Shown one piece after another: positions 26,471-40,316 of a DNA stretch of 64,000 nt (its first letter is position 1; every line of letters begins with the position of its first letter). Below the pieces are notes generated by a model that was given only the letters and a program-made list of their open reading frames with translations, was not told the origin of the DNA and ran no database searches. A program made the translations under genes and the position numbers. The stretch comes from Cyclina sinensis (lineage: Eukaryota; Mollusca; Bivalvia; Venerida; Veneridae): contig JAAONU010000013.1 in assembly GCA_012932295.1 (NCBI GenBank), forward strand, positions 41,492,627 to 41,556,626, in the 5' to 3' direction.

Positions 26471-28666
26471 TTTTCACAACAACTTAAAGGTGCATCTGTT
26501 CTTTTAAAGCAATTTATTATCTTACAAACTTCCGTCTGTATCAGAAACATGCATTGTATCATAGAAGTATCAATGTCGTGTGGGATTTGACCTCAAGCCT
26601 GATTAGACCTTCTGGCACGTAAAACCAAAGCCCTAAACCACATTGTAAAAGAATTGATCGAAACTTGAAGTTTAATAGAAGCAGGTTGAAAATTCATTGT
26701 TTTTTGCACTAATGCACTGACGAGGAAATGCTCAGTTTTAAAGTTATAGTATGACTTTAAATGCGAAAATGTGTGTTGCATTTACCGTATTGCATATTTT
26801 GTTTCAAAGGTACAAAATTTCATTTGATTCAAATGACTGTTTTCATTTGAATATGAATAAAAATGTATTTGTGCAAAACACAGAAATATAGTAATGGTAA
26901 TATGAGTTTTGTTTATAATAAAGTCTCCCATAACTTGTCGTGGGATTTTATCAGTATGTATTTATTTGAGTCTTACCACTAGAGAACTATATACTGTGCT
27001 AAATTTTTTTTTGTTGTTTTGAAAATCGCAATAACTGACTTACATCAGAAATGGAATAAATTATACCTATGTAATCAATCTAAAATAGTTCAAATTACAG
27101 AATTGTTTCTTTTTATTATTATAATAATTATTATTATTATTCAGTATATGCAAATATATCTTGGGAGCTTTACACCTTCTTTTGCGGTAGTCATACATTG
27201 CATAACGTCAATATTACAAAATTTGAGATACCCATAGAAATCACAGATATACTTATTTTTTATCCAGATGCGTCAGAATTACGTCAAAGACTTTGATTTA
27301 AACCATGCTGAATGTATGCATTTCCTTTACATTTTGTCATATCTTAAATACAAAATGGTCAGGTAATACATAAAATGTAAGAAAATGTGTTTTGTTAAAG
27401 TACAGAAGATTTTTAAAGGGATATGTCATTTCTGTTTAAGCTTTAACAAAATATTTGATGATGTATAGCATATTTGTTTTATTGGCTCATAATATATAAA
27501 ACAAAAGATTAATCGAGTGATAATGTGAAGAAGATCGTTTGTTAGAATTCGCAGTGCATACAGATATAAGAATGTAAATTTGTAATACATCAGTATCCAT
27601 TAAAATGCACATAAAGAATTATACAAATGCATTCCGTTTTCCTGTTGAATGTAAAATTTTAGATACATTTAAAAATCACGATATTTTACAAGTGTCAGTT
27701 ATGAAATATAAATATGTTATTTAATGGAAAGAAAATAGTTATACAGTTTGCACTTTCTTCTATTTTTCAGCACTATGTTCGTTCATTACAGATAAGCCCG
27801 TACAGATAAGCCCGTGTGTGTTAGAATGCATTCGAATTGATAACTCTCCGTCTGATGCTGTAATAAGTGTTAAAAGGCGTTTTATCCCAAACGTCAGCTC
27901 AGTCGAAAAGATATCACTTAAACAGCATGCAGCATTTTGTATGGTATGATACGTATATTTAATGTTTTTACTTTTGCGAATTCAGTTTATGCGTTTCTGG
28001 AGGGTGTAAATGGAGTAATTTCTATAAATAAGAATCGTATTCGATAACAATAGAAGTGTAAAACTATAACGTAAGCAGACTCTAAGCAGAATGCATTTTA
28101 TTACCGAACTAGCTATAAATGTTTTTATTCGTGTGTTTCAGTTTGAATGTAAATTGTCTGTGAATTGTATTCATGTGTTTAGATAACTTTTTCTAGCAAT
28201 GTGTCTGAAGAAATGAACATGTAAGGGTTTGTTATACAATAGAGGATTTTTATCGTTAACTATTTACTTCATATTCCGCGCTTACGTTTGTAGAAACTCA
28301 CATAATAGTGTTTAAAGAACTACACCGGGACCTGAAACCGAACATGTTTTCCGAACAGAAATATTCAGACATAGATTTTACGCCATAGACAATTCCAAGT
28401 GGCATAATACGTTGTGAGCTTTAGTTTTCCCCAGAAACATTTAATATGTCCTTCACAGACAAATAGACCTAACAGCTTAATGGTGTATTTGTCATTGCAT
28501 GAAACTTTAAAAGGCTGTTTAAAGGATATTTGCTTTTCATCAGAAGGTCTTTAATGTTTTTACGCCTCTCGTCTAAAATAATTTTTGACGATAATGCGGC
28601 TTTATTTCCCCTCAGTTTGTATCATTACGGCTACGTTGAAGCTGTCAATATTCCCCTTGAAAAACA

Positions 28667-28760
28667 ATCATCTTTTAGCAATTCATCTGTGGGCAAATCG
28701 TCCCTGAGCAATTTATCCTATAGCTAGTCACCCTTTAGATTTAATTCTTTAGCAAGTCGA
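28667..28760 (+). repeat. Degenerate AGCAAGTC-type tandem repeat closing copy B
   Basis: This is the shorter counterpart of the tract at 18740-18975, with AGCAATTCATC, AGCAATTTATCC, AGCTAGTCACCC and AGCAAGTCG. Similarity to copy A ends just after it. Confidence 0.55.
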
Positions 28761-28769
28761 TGTATACGA

Positions 28770-31700
28770 AAAGCAAAACATGAATAATATGGCACCTTGT
28801 AATGTGTGACGGTCGAAAGGCTGCATCTTTATGATTCGAGTCATTTAAGAATGTTCAGTGTAGAAATAAGTAAGATTGTTTATAGTTATTGCAAGAAAAA
28901 TAGAAAAAATATCAAATACAGAAAACACTCTTTATCACCGTCACAGAAGTTATCAGTACACACTTTATCACGGTCATAGAAGTTATCATACGTTTTGAAT
29001 GTTTGTTTTGCCAAAGGAAGATCGCCTGCAGGACCATAACTTCTGTTCATTTTTTTAACCAAAACATGCGATAATTCATTCATGTCATTAAAGGAGATAA
29101 TGCAAAGGTTTCATTTGGAAAAGTCATTGTTTGCGGTATTAAAGGCCTCTTATCAAGGGATGTCTGGTTTGATATTTTTTATATTTAAAATTTGCAGTTT
29201 TATAAGAACTGCATATATAAAATATTCATAAATTGTTGAGCATACTAAAATATTATATAAAAGGTATTTATCATCATTTTATCTAACAGAATTAAGTATT
29301 TTTAAGACATTCCTTGTCATGCGGTTTTCATTGTCTACTGATAACAGATGTATGATATATTGGGCAATATAAAGAAACAATGAATTATTAAGAAAGTAAT
29401 GAAATTTATTGGCATCATATGTATATGTTTAATATGAACCGTTGTTTACAACAAACCGCTACTCCTGCACACAGTTGCATTTTGGGATTTACATTTCACT
29501 TGTCACAAATAGTACAGAATAGCTATATAACAACATATATATTTTGTTGAATTTTTTGTTCTTACTTTTTTTTTGTTTAGTATAATGTCATACATCATTA
29601 TTGTAATGACTATACTTTATACTGTACTTAAACCTTTGAAAATGCCGATGAAACTATTTTATGATTCGTTTTATCTGATAAAATGGAAACCCATGACATT
29701 ACTTTACTCCTAAATCTCATAAAACAGTTAATTGTCCTTTTATAACATTTCTGTGGCAATTAAGAAGTCACTGTTTCTTAGCTGAGAAATCAAAGAACAA
29801 TTACCATCATTGATATGACCGCTATGAATGATTTTCCTATTCAAGCACTACAATGTATCATATAAAATACGCCTTTATTTACAATCTGTATTAATTTTAA
29901 TATTTCATTCTCTTATAATGTTGAGGTAAACGCAGAAGAAACATAAGTATACTCAAATTTTAGCAGATTTTGTAAGCAGCAGACCATTTATCAGAACACT
30001 TAAAAAGTCAAGGGCGGCATTTAATAAGTTGAAATTTTGAACTCTCAGATTTTACTTCAATTTCATATTTTAAGCTGTACTTTCAGTGCGAAGTGGTATG
30101 ACGTCACAGCTTTAAAATAGAGATGAAATTAACTTTCCCATGTGATACGACGTTATTACCTTCCTGCATTTACTTTTCTGTCATTAGTGAAATAAACGAT
30201 CTCAATATTGATGAAAAGTACATCATTACCGTTGTCTATTCAGTTGAAAATGGAAAGCTTTTTATCAAAAGTATTTATGTATTTTTATTATTATTTTTTT
30301 TTGCATTTGCATGTAGATTGTTTTCGTCTGAACGTTATTTGTAATTTTGTACCAAAAAAAAAGGATAATTATGCAGTTGAGTAAAAAATTGAAAATTCTA
30401 ATGAGTAAGCATTTGAATCAATTTTAAAATGTATCGATCGAAATCAGATAAATTTTCAATTGTTTCTTTTCGGTTTCGTACTTTCCTCTGAAATTATGCC
30501 GTGAAGTTTAACATATCAAAATACAGATATTTTACAGAGGTTCTATGTCCTTCCAGAAACCATATGCCAAAATGACATCTAGAAGTCTGTTGAATAGAAA
30601 ACTATAAAAAGAATATTTATTAAGAATAATTGAAAACGGTTTTACAAATTTTATCCTTAATTGTCTTTACTGCAACTTGAAAATGTCTGAAAACTGTAGT
30701 AAAAATATATAAAAGGCTTATATTTTCGTGTTTACAAATCTAACAGTTTTGAGTTCCGACTCACGATAACAGAATTTTCTGTCTGAATCCCATAAAATGT
30801 CATTATATTTTTGAAAAAATAACATTTCTCATTTCCCTTTGCAAATAAAAGATAAATCCAGACACACACAAAATGTCACAGACGTCATTTATTTTTAAGG
30901 CTCTATCCGGACAAGTTTTATCTAGAGGGAAAAGCGATAGAATCGTGTGTAAATACATTATACCTATCACATGTCCTTTTTCTATTAGAGCATTTGGAGT
31001 ATTTGGTATTTGACAATTTTGTGTTTCGTGTGTTCTGATCTCCGTTAAAAGTGAAAACATGCGTAAACAGTTAACAAATTTAATTGTTCAGTCTCACAAC
31101 AAAACTTAATATTCTTTGCAGATATGTAGCTTTATAAAATAAATTATACCTTTTTAAACCAGTTCTAGAAATTATTCATATAACTTAATTTCGATTATCT
31201 TTGCAGATATTCTGAGGACAGCATAAAAATCGCTGTCTCGTCTTGTGGTTTTTTGAAGTTATTAAAATTTACTTTAATCATTTTCCTTCATGATACAGAT
31301 GGTCTCTAAAATCTTTATCAACTTACGCCAAGCCTGATATATTAAATGGAAATGAGTCAGGTAAGTGTAGTTTTCAAACCGAAAAAAAATCATTTCATTT
31401 TATTACATAAAAGATATTCATAATATTTTGATGAGGATTGCGATGTTGTTCTTTGAGGTAACGCCAAAAATATTACAAAGTCCTTCGGGAAACAAGATTA
31501 TTTCATTTTGTGTGTATATTCAGAGAAGTGAAATTAAATGTAATCGTGAAATAGTGCCTTTTAGCAAATTATGGATGATTCTATCTTCATCTTATTTCAA
31601 AGAAATATGATAATAAAACTGTTGAAGTATTAAGATAAATGAAATCAGTTTAAGTTAATTTCTTATCTATTTCTCTATGTAAAAGTTGATTAACCCTTCA

Positions 31701-34370
31701 ATTTTTTCAGCTTGAATGTAATATATAATTATGGTATTATCAGCAATTTTGTGTCGAATTAACTATTTTCTATAAATAAATGATTTTAAATTAAAAATCT
31801 TCCTACTTGTTTCGAATTATTTTTGTGTATAGGCTGAGCCCACAGCCAGTAACACATATTTGATTTGATTTACAAGTAAGTTTCAGAATTCTGCAGAAAG
31901 AATATTGCAATTAAAGTACATTTTTAAGAATATAAAATATTGTTGATAGGTCAAATAAAGCTCATAGGCTTCACACTACTATACTCGTACTTTAAATCAA
32001 TAATAAATCATAATCATGATGTTTCTCAAAACTTTGTTCAACATGATAATGCCTGTAAATCATTTCAGACAGATTTCGTTATTTTTTTAGGAGAAACATA
32101 TCCATATTTCCCAAAGACACTGATAAATGAATAAGGACGTTTATTTAACATTTTCGTCGCATTTAATGGTTTAATGCAGACACAAAGTAAAGGTCACAGA
32201 CGTCATGAATTTGTTAGCCTGCTACAAAACAATTATTCGTCTACATAATATGCTGACATCGTAAAAATGACGCTGTGATAAACAAGACACTATGCTATTT
32301 TTCTTTTAGTAGCAGTTTAAAATATCTAGTTTCCGTAGAGTTTCTCCTACTGAAGAGAGATTGTTTTTCCAATTTGTTAGACAAGGTTTTGATTGGATTA
32401 ACGGGTGGCTAGAAAACTGTATATACATTTGTGAATATTCGAGTTTCAAGGTAATGTCACAGTAGGTCTGAAACTTACGTACACCTTTAAACAGCTGGCG
32501 CCTTAAAACATTTTTTTTCAAAATATGTTTGCTAACTTTGCTAAAGCCATAGTTATATTGATGAAGAAATGAATGTAGTATATTTTTCAAGTATTTTAGT
32601 TTAAAATAAAATAGCTGTGATAGTATATTTACTTTTATTTTTCTATCATCACAGTCATTATTCGATACGATATAATAGAAGTATTGCTTATTTCGGTACA
32701 GTTTTCACTGGTTGAACATCAAAATTATAGTCGAACTTTTACCAAAATTAGTACAGTACATATTTTGTTTTTATCATACAAAGAAAGCACTATTTCGTGT
32801 TTTCTGTGACATTTTTTGTGGATTTTTTGAGGACATGTGCTTTGATGACACTACAAACGTTTTAAATACGTCACAGTGATAGTAACTTTAGAAAATATAA
32901 ATTTCAGTTAACTACAAAAAAGCATGAAATAGATATAAACTTATATATAAACTTATAGGTTTAAACTTAAAAAATATAACATAAACTTAGAAAAACCAGA
33001 ATTCTCTTAAATTCCTTAGAGAACATACATCTTTTTACTGACGTGTTTATAACGTTTAAATGTCAAATAGAATAAGTTGTTTTGTTTTTTCTTGAACAAT
33101 ATTGATTTAGATTCGATCGATGTTACTGGCAGAACACATTATCAATGATAAGACATGTGAAACGGAAATAAGAGATTGGTGCATTCTGGAGAATAAAACA
33201 TTCGAACAATCAATCAATTTCACTTTAGCTGAGTTCGAAATGCATCCATTCCAGATAAAATAGATCTGACTTTATCATGAATTTCAAATTTTAGTAGAGA
33301 AAAATCTTTAAGAGAATCGTTATGATAAGAGAGTACAAACTTGAATATATTTTATTAGTTACGCCTGACAACGATTTAAGTGGAAAATAAAAATTTTGAG
33401 ATTTCCCTTGAAAAGCAATCTGTCTGTTTAGTCTAATGGATAGCTTTTGATTCCCAGTGGAACAGAATGTTTGAAAAAAGATCAAAACAGCAAATATAAT
33501 GTTTGAGATCTTTAGCTTAGAAGTTTTTTGTTATGAAAAAAATACTAACTTACGAAAATATATCATGTTTCCATCATGATAATAGAACTTATAAAGGGAT
33601 GCCGGTTAAAATATGTTTAGTTTTATTCAGACAGTTTGTATCTACCAGAAATTACACCGAAGTAAACATTGATGTTTGCATTATTAAAGTATTTCAGACA
33701 CAAGCTTAATCACTTGTTCCCTGTTTAAAAAAAGCTATAGTAAAACAATGCTTCCATGGTCCCCGGCTTGCATTTAATGTTCTAACAAGTTTGACGGTGC
33801 CAAAAACTCGTACATATTTTTTAAGATACTTGAAAAATATAACGCCAGATACAAACTAACTAGAATACTGCTATATAATTTTATACTTTCGTACTGCACG
33901 ACTTAATTTCACCACGATTTAGTTATTTTGGTAGTGAAGAAGATGTATTCTCTCAACTGAAGTGTTTCTAGCTAAATTGAAGCATAGTAATTCTACTTAG
34001 CGATGATTTTCTAATCAGACTTTGATATAAATTTTGTCATTGTTCCTAGAGAAATCAAAGAGAATTTGAAAAGAGCTTCTGATACATTTTGTTGTTATGT
34101 TACACCGCTTTGATAACTCTGTCGTCTTATTATGTCTACATGTCATGTTACTTTGTCAAAAAAAATAATTATGTTAACTAGGGGTGTAAGTCAGTTTGAT
34201 ATGTATACTCCTTAATGTAGTGTCGTTACGATAAATTGCACTAGAGGTTTAACAATAACAACAACATTAGTGTATTAGCGATTTCGACATATACATGCCT
34301 TTGACAAATAAACAGCAAACTAAACAAATACAAATGTCCCTTTGACAAAATTATTCGTCTGTTTAAGTTG
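28770..34370. other. Non-coding AT-rich DNA, no gene seen
   Basis: Short ORFs up to 94 codons without recognisable motifs. No repeat or RNA gene recognised apart from AT-rich low complexity. Confidence 0.55.
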
Positions 34371-34373
34371 GAA

Positions 34374-34475
34374 AACTGTCAGATTAGATAACAAAATAAC
34401 TATTGTATTGATAACTGTGAGATTAAATAACAAAATCACTTTTGTTTTGACAACTGTCAGATGAAACAAAACAGA
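34374..34475 (+). repeat. 39-bp tandem repeat, about 2.5 copies
   Basis: AACTGTCAGATTAGATAACA and variants recur with period 39 (starts 34374, 34413, 34452). The last copy is partial. Confidence 0.65.
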
Positions 34476-34479
34476 CAAC

Positions 34480-37400
34480 AACTTATTCGTTTTACAATCA
34501 CGATAAAGAACTAGTCGATTAAGCTGGTAAAACAAGTTTAAAATGATAAGACAACTTCACAGGAAGCAGACAATCGTATCTAATGTAATCCATAACATTC
34601 CTGGTTATAAAAAGTATCTACAGAACGATTTGAAACATTTCATTATGTTCCAAGTAAACCAGTTCGAGCTTAAATACCAGGCTTAATCAAATAATTCAAG
34701 TTGAAATATACAAAACTAATTTAAATATAGCTGAAGGATGAAAAGGCTAGAATGTGTTCCTCTGTCCTCACCACATATTTCCCTACGCTCCCTAAGCAGC
34801 TATGTGAACCAATCAGATAAATTCTATAACGGAGGCCCAATATCTAAGCTATTTAGGAGCAAACTCAAGGAAACCTTGTTTTAAGGAGAAAAAAAATCTG
34901 AAAAAGTTCAGCCTGGAAAAGATAAAACAGAAGTTTCATGTTATCAACATTTCCTGCGATAAACAATAAAACGAGCTATAAAGTTGTTGAGACAGTTTTA
35001 CGCTTACTGTCAAAGCGCTTCCTAGTTTGGTTGAATTGGGGTTGAACGACTTCTAGTCCTCTACACTGTCGGTGTTTCATTAATATTTACAGTGAAAAGT
35101 TCAGTACTATACCGCATTTTTCAGTACAATTACAATTCTCACATTAATTGCTGTTGTCAGTAGTGGCGCTTAAACCGAGGGAAATCCTTCAGCGACTAGC
35201 TTATAGATAGTAAATTTAACTAAATTAGCCAGTTTAACCATCATGCTACGAAGGTTGTGATCAGTAAATCTTAACTTACGCAGAGGCAGTACAAACAGCT
35301 CGTACATAGACGGAATATATTTCCATTCCATACACTTTAAATTTTGTATAAGCACTAATGGATAACGACCATGACCAGGTAATTACCAGTAAGGTCGTTC
35401 TCAAAACAGAATAACAAGGTAAATACCATGTCAACCAAATCAAACTTTTCGATGGACATTAGAAATAAAACTTTCAAACTACATAAACTTATTTATTCAG
35501 CAAACCATTAGTCGGAAATACTTCTCAATGTGAAATGAAACACGATTTTTTTCCTCCTGACAATCTTACTTTTAAACTGATCGATGAAGCTTTCAAAACT
35601 CACTCAAATGATACGACGAATTTAGAGAAGGCGGGCAAGTGTTACTTGCGTTATCTTTATTACTGCATTCCTGCATATAAAACCTATTCTAGAATTTATG
35701 AAATAATTCAAATTGAAGAAGAACACCAGATGGAAACGTCGAAAGGAAAACATTCTGAAACTGACTTCATTATTCCTTTGTTCTCTTCTAAACTAAACAG
35801 AAATTTCATGTTTTTTAGATTTCCCATGAGCAACTGCCTGAAAATTTCTTTTATCTGCTGAAAATATGAACTTAATTTCCCAGCGGATCTAAGATTACAG
35901 AAACCTTGCAAAAAATGCAACTTAAATGCTTACAAAATTAGATTACGTAACTGACGTCAAACTATTGCTAGCATTATTGAAATATTGCTGAATAGAAGGT
36001 GCAATGTCGTAGACGTATGGTAAAAAGGGGAAAAAAGCTGAAGACAGTGACGGACAAATGTTCTGCACAAATTCAAATTTTATCAATAAGCCAAAAGCAT
36101 ATTATCAAATGGGTCAATGTGAAGCGAACACATCTCACGCCATTAGAATTTCCAATTCCCTTTGATTTTAAGGGTTTCCAGATAAAACTAGGAGAAACAA
36201 TATTCTTTCGAGTCAATCTCTCAAGTAGTGATTAATAGCAGCCTTCAGCTTTTTCGATGATAACTTCATTTAAATATTAAAAAAATAAATTAAGAAACCG
36301 CTCAGAATTCATAATAGTTAAACTAACGGTAACAGATGATAACAAAATCAGGAGTTTTGCATGTCATGGTTTTTCGGTGAAGCTGACCTAGCTCTCGTAG
36401 TTTATAAATGGAACATTAAGATAATATTGCGACCGAAGATTTATTGAACATTTTATTTCAAAGAAGTCTTATTTAAGGTATAATGTTTTTTCTACTTCTG
36501 GTAAAAAACAACCGGATGTCCTGCTACGTTGCGTTGTATATTTCCAAGAAACATTAATATGCTCTATGAGTTTTATCTGTCTTCGACTAAGAAAATGTGT
36601 TCGTCACGTAATTGAATCATATTTCATGTACGTGGGCGAGATGTATTTGAATTTTCAGTCACATTGCAGCCAAAGTGGTTTTTCTTTGAGGACGGAAGCT
36701 TTTTTAAATGTCTGATAGATGCTACATCAAGAACGTTTTATGCGAAATGGATCTTTGACACAACAATCATACCTCAACAATATTGTTTGAATCTCTATGG
36801 TTTATGTATCTTGTTTTTTGCCATGAAAAAGTAAATTTTCTTACAAATGTTGTTGTTTTTAATTTTCAGTATTTGAATTTATATCTGAATGTAAAAGATG
36901 TATACTATACCAAGGCTTTCGTTATGAATAAGCTGTGATTCCATGATTTTGTCTGCTTTGTTTGTAATGTGGTTTTTTGTATGTCTGTCAAATGGCTGTG
37001 TAGTAACTTTTTGTCATTATGATGCACGATTTTCTTGCTTATTCACTCATCGTTACAGACAACATGCATTTTATTAGAGTCTGGTAGGACAGTGTACAGA
37101 ATAATTGATTTTAAAACATAATTCTAAATGCAACGCAAAGGGGTGATAAACTTTGTGGCATAGTATGATTTCACAAGTATCATATTTCATGCTCAAGGCA
37201 AAGTATCTTGTACTTATCATTTTGAAATATCATATTGTTTTCATTTTACTTTTGCAAAAGACATAGCTGACGTAATAAGTAAGTTTCTGTATTTGCCTAT
37301 ATAAAGAAAACAGTGATGGATATTTATGCATTAGTTCAGACAGTGAATTTTTTGTCACGTGATAATGTTGTAAATGTTTATGTATGCAATGAGAAGATCC

Positions 37401-39950
37401 ATGTCTTAACAAAACACTATCTGTAAGACAATATTTTTATTTCGAAATCGTAAATTAACCAACAGGAAAATTTATCTATAACAAACAAATATTCCATTTA
37501 AAACTGAATAAAGACCATAAAATTGTCTTTCTGGCAGAAATTAAATATATAACTGCCCCGTTGCAGACCTATGAATCAATGTTTGATGCATCTTCTGCTT
37601 AGATATTTTGTTCCATAGCTAGTGTTTTAAATTAGTGATTTTTTGGGCGCGCGGGTTGAGGCGGGGGTGGGGGGAGGATAAATTGCTTTGTCTTTTACTC
37701 CAGTCTTTAACTCCAGTTACTTTTGCCATTTCGTGATTTGTTTGTTTGTTTTTTTGTTTGTTTTTTGTTTTTGTTTTTTTAGTCACTCTGAGGATTTAAA
37801 ACAAAATTATTCATGAAGATTAAATCTTCATTTCTGTTAACCGATCTTTATTTTTTTCTTTCATTTAGATGGAATATTGTGAATTTAATGTCATTGTGAT
37901 GCAGCTACCTCAAATGATGTGCCAATTTTACTGAAACAACAATATTTGTCCGTTATGTCATTTACATTGATAGTATTAACAGTTTTAAATTTGGATTCGA
38001 TACATTTATGGACAATTATCACAAAACTGTTATAAAAGTTTCGTTCTCTTCAGAATAAAATACTTCCAACAAAGTTTACAACGTAAGGATGTGTATCCAT
38101 TGTTTAGGGTGTTTTAAAAAGATGTTTTGATTTCTAAAATAAATAGTAATACTGGAAACAAATCACTAGTAATTTCTATTATTTGTGAATCAGTACTTGA
38201 GTGATTAGCTTGACTATAAATGATTTAAAGTCTCAAAGGTATTTGTTAGTGCTAGCTTGAGAACTAAATGTTGTTCTGAATATGGTTTGATCTGCTCCGT
38301 CTAGAGTCGCATACGTTCTTTTTATTGGTTTAAGAATTCTGACTGGTCTTGACACAACAATATGTTTCAGAAAAGGCAACTGTTTTAAAAAAAGGGAATT
38401 CTAAGATTAACCCTGAGCAGAAATGAAGGTCCTCATTTTCCTTGGGAATTGTTTTATTTGCATTTTGTAAGAGTTAGTTTGCTGAAAAATTAAACTCGAA
38501 TAGACTTATTTTCAGTAAGCACGCAATATATGAAAGACCATGGTTACCATAAATCTTCCTGTTTTCTTTAAGCTTTCCCGGGCAATTTGTTAGTGTTATT
38601 CCGCGAGACTGCTGAATAATACAACAGTCATAGGAAGTACAGTACTAGATCATTAGTTTTATTCATAAGATAAGTTTATAGAAGAATAAAAACGACACAA
38701 AGATAATCTTGCAAACTTGATTTAACTTGATTCCTTAACACATCGGGACGTTGCAAAACAGGCGACATGGTTTAAATAAAAAAACATTTTAGAAGTCAAA
38801 CGTTTGAGAGCAGTTATGCAATCAATTCCTAAGAGGCACAGAAGTGTGTGTCAAGTTCCGTTTAGTTTGGATGATTCACTATGAATTACTATTTCGGTCT
38901 GAAGGTGAGATATTTTCTGTTCTGTTTTGCGTTCAAGCGATTTTTGTTATTGAATTTACAATGCCTTGATTTAGATAATGTGATATTAGGGTTATAACAT
39001 TTTTTTACTCTTTTTTGTGTTTTTATTTTTTCAAATAATTCAAGCCGATATTTCCGAGAGCGCCTTCTTAGAAAAATCATTTTGTTTTAAATCAGTTTTC
39101 TCCAAGTGCTCAACGAAAAATGTAGTTGCCAAGTAGTTCGGTAAAAAAATAATGATTTTTTTAAAAAAATTGAAAAAAGCGGTATTGTGATATTTGCTGA
39201 ATCAAAAAAAAAAACTCGTTATGTAGTGGTTTTGTTAGTACCTCATGCAAACGTAAAAAAATGTGACATTTAGATGTATATGTCTTAATGTTTATTCTGG
39301 ATCCATGTTTTTCTTTAAATGCAATAGTCGTTAGTCTTGGCAAATTTCTGACAGTTTGTTCAGCAGAAATGCACTGCAGTTTGTGTCAGTTGTCTTATAA
39401 GAAAGATCCTTCTTGTGTGACGGACACTTCCTGCTTATGTTTTGTATCAGTTTTGAAAATTTGATAAAAAAGAATAAACTTACTAAACACTAGTAGTCAG
39501 TCACATTCGCTTAATCACTCAATTAACTGTGCACTATCACTATTTCAAACAGTACGATCACTAAATTATAGTGTATACAGTTGTTATTAGGCTAAGAGAA
39601 GCAATTACTCTAAAATACCAAACAGAACAAACAAATGTCACTATTAAAGATAAATCTAAATAAAAAATAAATAAACACATTTGAAAATTTGAAGCTCTGT
39701 CGTTGCACATTGCGCAATAAATTTTCATGTCCAAATGATTAACAGCATAATTATATTGTCCTATTCACTTGCCGTAAAACCTGAATGCTTTAAAGCGACT
39801 GACTCACAGACGATGATAAAAAGAAAATGTTTATACATCGTGAAATTCTTGCTGTAATCGTGAAGAACATATTTAAACTAAGTTATTGACTCAGTTTTTC
39901 TGACAGAAAAACATCAAAATATAAAGTTTTACACACTTTTATCGGTAAAA
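34480..39950. other. Non-coding DNA, no gene seen apart from the G-rich tract
   Basis: The longest ORF (35535, 108 codons) has no domain-like pattern and is overlapped by an opposite-strand ORF. A GTTT/T-rich simple tract lies at about 37738-37780. Confidence 0.5.
37645..37674 (+). other. G-rich tract fitting a G-quadruplex pattern
   Basis: Four G-runs (3, 3, 5, 6) are separated by loops of 5, 7 and 1 bases, starting GGGCGCGCGGG. It stands out in very AT-rich surroundings. Folding is inferred from the pattern only. Confidence 0.5.
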
Positions 39951-39951
39951 A

Positions 39952-39978
39952 ATTTACCCCGTTAGTCACGGGGTAAAT
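39952..39978. repeat. Perfect 10-bp stem hairpin upstream of the tRNA-like locus
   Basis: ATTTACCCCG, a 7-base loop TTAGTCA, then CGGGGTAAAT. It lies 41 bases before the tRNA-like sequence. Its function is unknown. Confidence 0.6.
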
Positions 39979-40018
39979 ACTTTAGTTATAAAGTATTTTT
40001 GAGACAATCTAATAACTA

Positions 40019-40112
40019 GATGCCGTGGCTCAGTGGTCTAAGTCGTTGGTCTTTATTTTACTGACCGAAAGGTCGTGGGTTCGAATCCTGGTAATGTCAA
40101 AACTTTTTTTTT
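40019..40112 (+). tRNA. tRNA-like sequence with Pol III signals (tRNA pseudogene or SINE head)
   Basis: TGGCTCAGTGGTCTAA is a good internal A box and GGTTCGAATCC a perfect B box, at tRNA-like spacing. A run of nine T (40104-40112) follows as a Pol III terminator. The acceptor arms pair poorly, the T stem is weak and the anticodon loop is too long, so a functional tRNA is unlikely. Best read as a tRNA-derived SINE head or degenerate tRNA. Confidence 0.45.
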
Positions 40113-40316
40113 CAGTTTTCATGGTGTATAGAAGCATAATATTATATTTTTTCCATAGTATATTAAATCCTCTTAAATTTGAAAGAATAAAAAATTTCAG
40201 CAAAATTTAAAGACAACACATTTGGAAGAAATGGATGTTAGTTTAAAAAAGATCGATAAAGAGTAAATAATGGCAACAAGAACTTTTTTTTTTGTTATAA
40301 ATGTTTCAATTATGTC

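Larger units (their letters stand above)
18981..28765 (+). repeat. Tandem segmental duplication, copy B (about 9.8 kb)
   Basis: Direct repeat of copy A, beginning near GAAGTTAATTCTTAAAGG and ending after the same degenerate AGCAAGTCATC tract that closes copy A. It is longer because of private material: a transposon-like insert at 19641-20254, an extra segment at about 21.8-22.63 kb ending in a hairpin, a local 220-bp tandem duplication near 24.08-24.51 kb, and a 40-bp minisatellite block at about 25.24-26.13 kb. Beyond 28.77 kb the match stops. Confidence 0.85.

Noticed and set aside
32615..32654. CTGTGATAG ... CTATCATCACAG inverted repeat
   Set aside because: Short stem with a 3-base bulge; expected by chance and no supporting context.
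35535..35861. 108-codon ORF, plus strand
   Set aside because: No recognisable motif, overlapped by an antisense ORF, no splice or promoter context.
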